DNA of 64,000 nt, from contig CAJTOO010000007.1 of NCBI GenBank assembly GCA_910577735.1, positions 111,760-175,759 of the forward strand. The letters run 5' to 3'. The notes under the pieces are model-generated. The model saw only the letters and a list, made by a program, of their open reading frames with translations. It was not told the DNA's origin and ran no database searches. Each line of letters opens with the position of its first letter. Within the stretch, counting starts at the first letter, position 1. The stretch is from an uncultured Lachnospiraceae bacterium (GTDB lineage Bacteria; Bacillota; Clostridia; Lachnospirales; Lachnospiraceae). A program made the position numbers and the translations under genes. Of this stretch, positions 8,826 to 15,963 are shown one piece after another.

Positions 8826-9950
8826 CTAGCCTTTCCTGTTTGATAGTATCTGCGATACCTCATCCATATATTCTCCAGTCACCATCTTCCGGTCAAATTC
8901 GCGCTCCATCTTCTCTCTGCCGCGCTGTCCCATCTGCGCTCGTTCCTGCACGGAAAGAGACAGGAACTTCTCCATGGCGTCTATCAGTTCCTCCGGCTTA
9001 CCCGGGGTAAACCCAAAGCCCGTCACACCTTCCTCAAAAGCTTCCTTACAACCGCTGATATTGGATGCAATGACCGGCCTTCCTGTGGATGCGCCTTCAA
9101 TCAGGGCGTTGGACATACCCTCATGGAACGAGGCTACCACGATGGCACTTGCCGCTGCCAGAAACCAATGCACCTCCGTGTGAAAACCAATCTGTTTGAT
9201 GACTCCCTCTTTTTCCAGGGCATCCAAAAGTTCCTGATAATCTTCGTCGCAATATCCCATGATATCAAAGAACACCTGGTCACTATGTAACCGCTTCGCA
9301 GCCTCGATGTATTCCAGGATACCGCGCTCTTTCATAACCCTTCCCACAAAGAGGAAATGCGTCTCCTCGCCGGAGGGATACTTCTCATAACAATGTCTCT
9401 CCAGATTCACTCCGGAACCCATGACCATCCGCGTCTTTTTGCCCATAATTCCCATATTCTGAAAAATTCCTCGGTTCTCTTCATTCTGGAAAAATACGCA
9501 GGCCGCCCGTTTCAATCCCGCCCTGTACATGGTCACCACCAGTTTCAGCAGAAGGCCTGTCCTGTCAAAAGCGCCGCCCAGACCGGTAATCGTCGCAATA
9601 TAAGGAATCTTTAATCTGCCTGCCGCATAACCGCCATAAACATTGGGCTTGATGGTATAAGTAACCACCAGATCCGGCCGAATCTCTTTCATCATTTTAA
9701 CGTAAGTACGGTACAGCTTCAAGTCCTCTATGGGATTGATGCCTCTTCTGTTGATGGCTGTCTTGATAATCCTGCAGCCCTCTTCTTTCAGTTCTTTCTC
9801 TTTTACATCATCCGGCATGCTGACATAGACCTCATGCTCAGCTGCCAGGGCTTTTACAAATTCGTTCCGAAAATCATAAAGACCTCCGGAGGAGTTTATT
9901 AATAGTAAGACTTTTGCCATAGGAACGATTGCACCTTTCATAAATTTCAT
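8826..9950 (-). CDS. Glycosyltransferase family 4, PglA-like
   Basis: A 374-residue GT4. The conserved part begins at MAKVLLLINSSGGLYDFR, so ATG 9920 (364 residues) is a credible alternative start; neither has a strong ribosome site. VTYTIKPNVYGG, TGLGGAFDR, GSGVNLERH, FVGRVMKERGILEY and EGMSNALIEGASTGRPVIAS (E-x7-E) are typical of the PglA / WbpT branch, which adds GalNAc(A)-type sugars to a lipid-linked bacillosamine-like first residue. PglC-, PglE- and PglF-like genes lie upstream in the same run, which supports this reading. The exact donor is an inference. Confidence 0.85.
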   Translation of the reverse strand: MKFMKGAIVPMAKVLLLINSSGGLYDFRNEFVKALAAEHEVYVSMPDDVKEKELKEEGCRIIKTAINRRGINPIEDLKLYRTYVKMMKEIRPDLVVTYTIKPNVYGGYAAGRLKIPYIATITGLGGAFDRTGLLLKLVVTMYRAGLKRAACVFFQNEENRGIFQNMGIMGKKTRMVMGSGVNLERHCYEKYPSGEETHFLFVGRVMKERGILEYIEAAKRLHSDQVFFDIMGYCDEDYQELLDALEKEGVIKQIGFHTEVHWFLAAASAIVVASFHEGMSNALIEGASTGRPVIASNISGCKEAFEEGVTGFGFTPGKPEELIDAMEKFLSLSVQERAQMGQRGREKMEREFDRKMVTGEYMDEVSQILSNRKG

Positions 9951-9971
9951 ACTACTGTCCCATAAGTCAAT

Positions 9972-10955
9972 TCACGGCACAATCTCTACCCCGCTCATAT
10001 CCCGTATCATCACCTCATTATACTTCATCATGCAGATTCCTTCCGCATATGCTCCAATACGCACCGCATTCTCCCGGCCTTCCAGATTGCGAATCACGGC
10101 TCCCGGCATATTGGCACCGCAGGCGTAGGCATGAGGATATCCCCCGCCAAACCTGGGATTCACTTCCGAAATATAATACACACCGTCAATCATAAAAATA
10201 TCAATATCTATCATTCCGCGAAATCCGCATTTTTCTGCAAAATCCCGGATAATCCGGAAGAGCGTGTCATCTTTATAAGACACCGACTTATCAGTCTCTC
10301 CTGCACGCATCTTAATCTTCTTTTTCACAAAAATATCAGTGCACTTCCCGGAAATCATATCCACATACACATCCGCACCATATTCCTGGCCGTCCATATA
10401 CTCCTGAATCATCAGATCATCATAAAGATCGCACAGCACTTCAATCTCTTTCTTACTTCCCACCTTATTGATATGGATGCTGGCACTGCCCCGCACCGGT
10501 TTCACAAAGACCGGATAGGATATCTCTCCGGCTTCCTCGGCCCGGTAGAAGGCTTCCTTGTCCATATAACACCTGGCAGTGGGAATCTGCATATCCTGCA
10601 GCATCTCAAACATCCTGTATTTATCAAAACAAGTCTCCACCAGTTCATAATCAGAAACAATCGGCGTCACACCCAGCGCAAGGAACCTGTCCCTCTCTTT
10701 TGCCAGCAGGCTCAGCTCCGGATCAATCAGAGAAAACACACCCGTGATTTGTTCTTTCTGACAGATATCCAAAATCACATCCAGATACCCAGGCGCTGTA
10801 ATCCTCGGCACCAGGTAAAAGGCATCTGCCTCATACACTGCCGGCGCCAGGTTAGAACAATCTGTGGCAATGATTCTGCCCCGTTCTCCCAGTTCCTTTT
10901 TAAAATATTGTACTACCTTGTCGCGCGTGCCCGCACTGAGAATCAATATATTCAT
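9972..10955 (-). CDS. ATP-grasp ligase (carbamoyl-phosphate synthase L-chain-like), copy 1
   Basis: A 327-residue ATP-grasp protein with an N-terminal Rossmann-like pre-grasp domain starting MNILILSAGTR. PVFVKPVRGSASI (ATP lysine), MIQEYMDGQEYGADVYVD and YYISEVNPRFGGGYPHA (metal-binding E and N) define the ATP-grasp core. AAAGGG sits 8 nt before the ATG at 10955. It is a clear paralogue of the ligase at 35923-36888, sharing the start, RMRAGET-KSVSYKD and the C-terminal block. Such enzymes join a carboxylate to an amine through an acyl phosphate. It follows a PLP enzyme gene (11034-12026) by 78 nt. I infer amide coupling of an amino acid to a sugar or uronic acid, but the substrates are unproven. 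Confidence 0.85.
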   Translation of the reverse strand: MNILILSAGTRDKVVQYFKKELGERGRIIATDCSNLAPAVYEADAFYLVPRITAPGYLDVILDICQKEQITGVFSLIDPELSLLAKERDRFLALGVTPIVSDYELVETCFDKYRMFEMLQDMQIPTARCYMDKEAFYRAEEAGEISYPVFVKPVRGSASIHINKVGSKKEIEVLCDLYDDLMIQEYMDGQEYGADVYVDMISGKCTDIFVKKKIKMRAGETDKSVSYKDDTLFRIIRDFAEKCGFRGMIDIDIFMIDGVYYISEVNPRFGGGYPHAYACGANMPGAVIRNLEGRENAVRIGAYAEGICMMKYNEVMIRDMSGVEIVP

Positions 10956-11033
10956 GCCTGCCGCCCTTTCTGTCTCTTTGTCTTTCCTAAAGTTCCGGAC
11001 CCATCTCCCAAAGTCTCACAAAACATATCCCTC

Positions 11034-12026
11034 TCAAACATTTCTATCCTGTTTTTCAAGCAGATCAAAGAATAAGGGCGTTCCTCCGGTATGCACAAAG
11101 AGAATCTTTTTCCCATGAATCTGCTTTTCTTCCAGATAACATCTCATCCCATGAAATGCCTTTCCCACATAGGTGCTGTCCATGGGAATCCCGTCCCTGG
11201 CCATCACCTCATCTATGGTCTTTCTGACATCCTGGGTATATTTCCCATAGCCGCCCATACAATAGGCATCCGTAAAAATCAGTTCTTCTTCCCGATAAAG
11301 AGTCTGATAGGCATCTCCCAGATATTCCTCTATGCTCTGTCTGACCACCTCACGGCCCCGCTCTTCGTTTCTGGCAATGCTGATGCCCACAATCTTTTGA
11401 TGCAGGAGCGTCTTGCCGGTCTTTCGCCTTTCGTCCTCTGTCATAAGCTTTCCGCTGACCAGTCCTGCCTGTGTGGTTCCTGTCCCGGAAGCATGGAAAA
11501 TATAGTCAAAGTGAATCCCTGTCAGCTCCTCATAAGCAGCAATTTCCCTGTAGGTATTCACACAGGCACGGGTACCGGGATTTCCATGACCGCCGCCAAG
11601 AATAAAGTAGGGATTTTTCCCTTCCCGCCTATAAGTCTCTACCCGTCTGTCTATCGTTTCTGACACTTCTGTCACCGGGCAGGTCTCAATCACTGCCCCG
11701 AAGTCTTCCACCAGTCTCGTATTATAGAGTATCTCCCGATTCTCCTGCGGGGATATGATATGGCATGCCAGACCCATGGCTGATGCCATATTGGCAATAA
11801 TCCGGCAGTGATTGGAGCTGTTGCTGCCGTAAGTCATCACCACATCCGCTCCCTTTTCCTGAATCTCCTTATAAAACTCTGCCGCTTTACGTGCCTTATT
11901 GCCGCCAAAACTAAAGGGAATCATATCCTCCCGCTTGATAAAATAACCATTCTCCCCATAATCGCCCGACATTTCCACAATTGGCGTAGGCGCGATTCCC
12001 CTCTCGAACAGTGCAATCTGTTTCAT
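11034..12026 (-). CDS. PLP fold-type-II enzyme, D-cysteine desulfhydrase / ACC deaminase family
   Basis: A 330-residue tryptophan-synthase-beta-like protein. GGNKARK (41-47) gives the Schiff-base Lys44, GSNSSNHCR is the Asn loop, and SGTGTTQAGL binds the phosphate. A GGGGGAG site lies about 4 nt before the ATG at 12026. Known relatives are ACC deaminase and D-cysteine desulfhydrase, but an amino-acid-catabolic enzyme is unexpected inside a glycan operon. Its placement just before ATP-grasp copy 1 suggests that it makes or edits an amino acid (for example by deamination, racemisation or beta-replacement) for coupling to the polysaccharide. That role is an inference. Confidence 0.8.
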   Translation of the reverse strand: MKQIALFERGIAPTPIVEMSGDYGENGYFIKREDMIPFSFGGNKARKAAEFYKEIQEKGADVVMTYGSNSSNHCRIIANMASAMGLACHIISPQENREILYNTRLVEDFGAVIETCPVTEVSETIDRRVETYRREGKNPYFILGGGHGNPGTRACVNTYREIAAYEELTGIHFDYIFHASGTGTTQAGLVSGKLMTEDERRKTGKTLLHQKIVGISIARNEERGREVVRQSIEEYLGDAYQTLYREEELIFTDAYCMGGYGKYTQDVRKTIDEVMARDGIPMDSTYVGKAFHGMRCYLEEKQIHGKKILFVHTGGTPLFFDLLEKQDRNV

Positions 12027-12050
12027 GCTACTCCCCCATGTCAGTGCAGT

Positions 12051-12701
12051 TTACTTACCATCAGGGCATATTTGAGGCTCTGGCTCTAATTGCCCTTTGC
12101 GGTACTCGTCAAAATCCGCCACCGTCTGATCGGCCCCGGAGAGTGTACCGGAGCGTTTCAATACCTTCCCTGCTGTCATACAGATAATCTTCAGATCCAT
12201 CAGGAAACCCAGGTGCTCCACATAATACAGGTCATAACGAAACCTGTCTTCCCAGCCAAGAGCATTTCGCCCGTTCACCTGTGCTAAACCCGTAAGGCCC
12301 GGTCTCACATCATGGCGGTGCCTCTCCTCTTGCGTATAGTAAGGCAGATATCTCACCAACAACGGTCTTGGCCCAATCAAACTCATATCGCCTTTCAGGA
12401 TATTAAACAGCTCCGGCAGCTCGTCCAGGCTGGTAGAGCGCAGAATCCGGCCAAACTTCGTAAGCCGTACCTCGTCCGGAAGAAGATTGCCCTCTGCATC
12501 CCTTTCATCCGTCATGGAGCGGAACTTATATAGCTTAAAGATCTTCTCATATCTGCCCGGTCTCTCCTGATGAAACAGAACAGGGCTCCCCAGCTTTACG
12601 CGTACCAGAATCCATAAAACCAACAGAACCGGACTGAGCACAATAATCCCCATCAGCGAAAGCATGAAATCCAGGAAACGTTTAACCCCATTTCGATACA
12701 T
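12051..12701 (-). CDS. Small monotopic phosphoglycosyltransferase, PglC-like
   Basis: A 216-residue initiating sugar-phosphate transferase. ATG 12701 has AAGGAG 7 nt upstream and lies clear of the previous stop; a longer frame to 12728 would overlap it. One hydrophobic re-entrant segment (about 14-34) is followed by the catalytic domain with KLYKFRSMTDE, the DE dyad D93-E94 in SLDELPEL, and GDMSLIGPRPLL. It has no Rossmann extension, unlike the second, 467-residue enzyme at 56260. It transfers a phospho-sugar, probably a bacillosamine-like diamino sugar or HexNAc, onto undecaprenyl phosphate. The C-terminus (about 190-216) is an acidic, Pro/Gln-containing tail with no assigned role. Confidence 0.9.
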   Translation of the reverse strand: MYRNGVKRFLDFMLSLMGIIVLSPVLLVLWILVRVKLGSPVLFHQERPGRYEKIFKLYKFRSMTDERDAEGNLLPDEVRLTKFGRILRSTSLDELPELFNILKGDMSLIGPRPLLVRYLPYYTQEERHRHDVRPGLTGLAQVNGRNALGWEDRFRYDLYYVEHLGFLMDLKIICMTAGKVLKRSGTLSGADQTVADFDEYRKGQLEPEPQICPDGK

Positions 12702-12712
12702 AATCCCGCTCC

Positions 12713-13849
12713 TTATCTGCCAAAGCACGCACGCACAGTACGGATAATCTGCTCCATATCTTCCGGTGTATTCTTGATGTCACTGGGCAGACACAATCCT
12801 CTGTCAAAAATATATTCACCCACACTGCTGCCGTCCCCGTTGTGCGGGAAAAAGTCATATGCCGCAAAAACGGGCTGCAAGTGCATAGGCTTCCATATCG
12901 GTCTGCACTCTGCGTTGACCTGCTGCTCCAAGGCATCCATGACCATATCCGGCGTCACATCACAGTCCTTGTCAATCATCATACCGGAAAGCCAATTGTT
13001 AGCATCTCCATCCGGGTTCATAGGATTCATGGATATCTCCGGGATATCCGCAAAAGCCTCCTTATACTGTGCATAAATCGCCTTTTTGGCTGCCTTATGT
13101 TCTTCTAAATGCAGCAGCTGACCCCTGCCAATGCCGGCTGTCACGTTGCTCATACGATAATTATACCCAATCTGGGAATGCTGGTAATGTCTGGCCGGAT
13201 CCCTGGCCTGGGTGGCTAAGAAAGTGGCCTGCTTCGTGGCTTCCTCGTCTGCCGATACCAACATACCGCCCCCGGAAGTGGTGATAATCTTATTGCCGTT
13301 AAAAGAATAAATCCCCAATCTGCCAAAGGTACCCGTGTGCCTCCCTTTATAAGTGCTGCCCAGGGATTCTGCCGCATCCTCAACAAGGGGGGTGCCATGG
13401 GCCTGACAGATTGCCATAATCTCATCCAGTTTCGCCGGGGTGCCATAAAGATGTACCACAATAACTGCCTTGGGATTGGGATATTTCTCATAAGCCCGCG
13501 CAAGCGCCTCCGGAGACATATTCCAGGTATCCGGCTCCGCATCGATAAAAACCGGCTTTGCTTTCTCATAGACGATAGGATTACAGGTTGCTGAGAAAGT
13601 CAGATCCGGTACAAGCACCACATCTTCCTGTTCCACCTGCAACAGTTTCAACGCCAGATGAATGGCTGCCGTGCCTGCGCTCAGAGCCGCCGCATGGCCG
13701 CAGCCTGTATACGCTGCCACCTCTTTCTCAAAGGCATTTACATGAGGGCCCAAAGGCGCCACCCAGTTGGTGTCAAAAGCCTCCTTAACAAACGCCTGCT
13801 CCTCTCCATGTGTTGTGGGAGATGACAGATAAATCCTCTTCTTCTCCAT
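12713..13849 (-). CDS. DegT/DnrJ-type sugar aminotransferase, PglE-like
   Basis: A 378-residue PLP-dependent sugar aminotransferase of normal length. SAGTAAIHLAL (57-67), VEDAAESLGS (156-164) and the PLP lysine K187 in SFNGNKIITTSGGG are intact. The SPTTHGEEQAFVKEAF start and FNGNKIITTSGGG pattern match the PglE / perosamine-synthase-like group, which aminates UDP-4-keto-6-deoxy-GlcNAc. AAAGGAG stands 9 nt before the ATG. The ketosugar would come from the PglF-like dehydratase encoded just upstream, beyond a structured 226-nt spacer. No PglD acetyltransferase homologue is nearby; the formyltransferase or the GNAT could cap the new amine. Confidence 0.9.
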   Translation of the reverse strand: MEKKRIYLSSPTTHGEEQAFVKEAFDTNWVAPLGPHVNAFEKEVAAYTGCGHAAALSAGTAAIHLALKLLQVEQEDVVLVPDLTFSATCNPIVYEKAKPVFIDAEPDTWNMSPEALARAYEKYPNPKAVIVVHLYGTPAKLDEIMAICQAHGTPLVEDAAESLGSTYKGRHTGTFGRLGIYSFNGNKIITTSGGGMLVSADEEATKQATFLATQARDPARHYQHSQIGYNYRMSNVTAGIGRGQLLHLEEHKAAKKAIYAQYKEAFADIPEISMNPMNPDGDANNWLSGMMIDKDCDVTPDMVMDALEQQVNAECRPIWKPMHLQPVFAAYDFFPHNGDGSSVGEYIFDRGLCLPSDIKNTPEDMEQIIRTVRACFGR

Positions 13850-13883
13850 ATAACTGCACTCCTTTCAAATATGTGGTGTAAAC

Positions 13884-13939
13884 CTTAGTACTTCTTAGCG
13901 AAACAGCCTTTGCTGTGAGCTTTAGAAGTACTTCTCACA
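13884..13939. repeat. 56-bp stem-loop repeat, copy 1
   Basis: This 56-bp unit recurs at 14020-14075 with a single base difference. Each unit folds on itself: AGTACTTCT pairs with AGAAGTACT at the outside, AGC with GCT inside, and ACAGC with GCTGT around a CTTT loop. It lies between the PglF- and PglE-like genes. Confidence 0.85.
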
Positions 13940-13950
13940 TTACCCGCCTT

Positions 13951-13969
13951 GATTCCGCTTGCCGGAATC
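13951..13969. other. Small hairpin between the two repeats
   Basis: GATTCCG and CGGAATC form a 7-bp stem with a 5-nt loop, and flanking TTGA/TCAA bases could lengthen it. There is no T-run in either direction, so it is not a classic terminator. Confidence 0.6.
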
Positions 13970-13981
13970 TCAAATCTCTGC

Positions 13982-14010
13982 GGAGAATGCCTTGCTTTTC
14001 GGCATTCTCC
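13982..14010. other. 10-bp perfect hairpin between the two repeats
   Basis: GGAGAATGCC and GGCATTCTCC form a perfect 10-bp stem with a 9-nt loop. On the minus strand the loop reads GAAAAGCAA and no uridine tract follows. Together with the flanking repeats it makes the whole 13884-14075 spacer strongly structured, which could attenuate or process the operon mRNA. Confidence 0.65.
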
Positions 14011-14019
14011 TGTGTGAGA

Positions 14020-14075
14020 CTTAGTACTTCTTAGCGAAGCAGCCTTTGCTGTGAGCTTTAGAAGTACTTCTCACA
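14020..14075. repeat. 56-bp stem-loop repeat, copy 2
   Basis: The second copy starts exactly 136 bp after copy 1 and ends at the base next to the stop codon of the PglF-like gene (14076-14078). The inner stem changes from ACAGC to GCAGC and still pairs with GCTGT, now through a G-T wobble. Confidence 0.85.
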
Positions 14076-15947
14076 CTATTCTTGGCTATGATAAGTAGGC
14101 ACAATCTTACGAATCAACGGCCTGATGTCCGAATTTTCCACCTGACACTCATCCTTTAATTCCTTAAGCTGGCAGAAAAATTCCTGCTCATCCAGTTCAA
14201 TCGGTTTGCCGATATGAATCATCTTGTTGGCCGTATCCCGCATACCTTCTTCTTCCATCAGCAGTTCTTCATAAAGCTTCTCTCCCGGGCGAAGTCCCGT
14301 AAATTCTATCTTGATATCCTCGCCCACCCGATAACCGGAAAGCTTGATCAGATTCTCCGCCAGTGTGAGAATCTTCACAGGTTCCCCCATATCCAGCACG
14401 AAGATTTCCCCGCCCCTGGCATACGCGCCAGCCTGCAGTACTAAGGAGACTGCCTCCGGGATGGTCATGAAATACCGGATGATATCCGGATGTGTAACCG
14501 TAACCGGCCCGCCCGCCGCAATCTGCTTTCTAAAAAGCGGAATCACACTGCCGTTGCTGCCCAGCACATTACCGAAACGCACCGCCACAAACTCCGTGTC
14601 ATAATGCTTATCAAAAGTCTGTATAATCATCTCACAGATACGCTTACTGGCTCCCATGATGTTCGTCGGATTCACCGCCTTGTCCGTGGATATCATAACA
14701 AAACGCTGTACACCGCTCATAGCCGCCGCCTGGGCTGTCTTAAAGGTACCAAACACATTGTTTTTAATCGCCTCGGTAGGACTGTCTTCCATCAGGGGGA
14801 CATGCTTGTGGGCCGCCGCATGATACACGATATGAGGTCTGTATTTAGAGAAAATAAAGTTCATCCTGTTGGTGTTTCGCACAGAGGCAATCAACACCAC
14901 CAAATCCAAATTGGGATATTTTTGTTTCAATTCCTGTTGTATATCATAAACCGAATTTTCATAGATATCCACAATGATCAGTTTCTTGGGCTTATGATTC
15001 GCAATCTGCCTGCACAGTTCGCTTCCGATGGAGCCGCCGCCCCCGGTGACCAAGATCACCTTGCCCTGGACATAACCAAGAATGGAATCTATATCCACAC
15101 TGATCGGATCCCGGCCCAGCAGATCCTCCACTTCCACAGCCCGCAGTTTGCTGACATTGACCTCGCCGTTTACCAGCTGGTACATACCCGGCAGGGAACG
15201 AAGCTTGCAGTTGGTATCTTTACAGATTTCCAAAATCTCCTTAATCTCAGCCCTGCTGGCAGAAGGAAGCGCCACGATAATCTCGTCCACATCATAAATG
15301 TCCGCACATTCCACAATCTTATCCCGTCCACCGGCCACCTTGATGCCCTGAATATATCTGCCCCATTTTCCCTTGTCATCGTCAATCACGCACTTAATGA
15401 CCATGGTGGAAAAATTACTGTTCACAATTTCCTTGATGATCACATTCCCCGCCTCACCGGCGCCGATTACCATGACAGAAATAAGGTTCTTTTTATTCTT
15501 CTGCTTATGTTTCAGACTTCTGAAAAAACGATAGGAAAATCTACTGGCAAAGATACAGGTAACCAGAAAGAACATGTAGAAGAGATGATAACTCTTCGGC
15601 ACTGCCTGATGCGTTGCCGCTTTAAAAAACTGCATACCAATGCCATCCACTAATGTAGACAGCAAACAGGACAACACAATGTTCTGCAATTCTGTCTCTC
15701 CCGCAAAGGCCCAGAGACTGCTGTAGAGCCGAAAAAAGTAAAAGATAAGAAGCGTCAGGAGGATATTGACAGGCAGAAACATTTCGATGGGACGCATGAA
15801 ATACTGCGGAATGGTATCCACATGAAATTCATACCGGGCCAATATCGCCAGATAACTTGCCAGGACAATACTGATAATATCATAAATAATCAGACAGGTC
15901 CGTCTATAAAACAGTTTTACATTAAAAGGTTTTCTCGTTTTTTCCAT
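14076..15947 (-). CDS. UDP-GlcNAc 4,6-dehydratase, PglF/WbpM/CapD type (membrane-anchored)
   Basis: A 623-residue protein. ATG 15947 is chosen because the longer frame (TTG 15989) overlaps the upstream gene. Four N-terminal membrane segments (about 15-145) are followed by a first Rossmann domain (VIGAGEAG, about 160-167) and a second SDR domain (TGGGGSIG, about 301-308). STDKAVNPTNIMGASK shows the family's D-K pair and the M-x3-K that replaces Y-x3-K in this long branch. It converts UDP-GlcNAc to the 4-keto-6-deoxy sugar used by the PglE-like aminotransferase downstream. This is a different branch from the short inverting PseB at 45834-46829, so the locus has two 4,6-dehydratases. Confidence 0.92.
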   Translation of the reverse strand: MEKTRKPFNVKLFYRRTCLIIYDIISIVLASYLAILARYEFHVDTIPQYFMRPIEMFLPVNILLTLLIFYFFRLYSSLWAFAGETELQNIVLSCLLSTLVDGIGMQFFKAATHQAVPKSYHLFYMFFLVTCIFASRFSYRFFRSLKHKQKNKKNLISVMVIGAGEAGNVIIKEIVNSNFSTMVIKCVIDDDKGKWGRYIQGIKVAGGRDKIVECADIYDVDEIIVALPSASRAEIKEILEICKDTNCKLRSLPGMYQLVNGEVNVSKLRAVEVEDLLGRDPISVDIDSILGYVQGKVILVTGGGGSIGSELCRQIANHKPKKLIIVDIYENSVYDIQQELKQKYPNLDLVVLIASVRNTNRMNFIFSKYRPHIVYHAAAHKHVPLMEDSPTEAIKNNVFGTFKTAQAAAMSGVQRFVMISTDKAVNPTNIMGASKRICEMIIQTFDKHYDTEFVAVRFGNVLGSNGSVIPLFRKQIAAGGPVTVTHPDIIRYFMTIPEAVSLVLQAGAYARGGEIFVLDMGEPVKILTLAENLIKLSGYRVGEDIKIEFTGLRPGEKLYEELLMEEEGMRDTANKMIHIGKPIELDEQEFFCQLKELKDECQVENSDIRPLIRKIVPTYHSQE

Positions 15948-15963
15948 ATTTGTGTCCAGTTTC

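Noticed and set aside
14490..15653. A 387-codon plus-strand ORF opposite the PglF-like gene
   Set aside because: It is antisense to a gene with intact family motifs, is rich in His and Ile without domains, and has no ribosome site.
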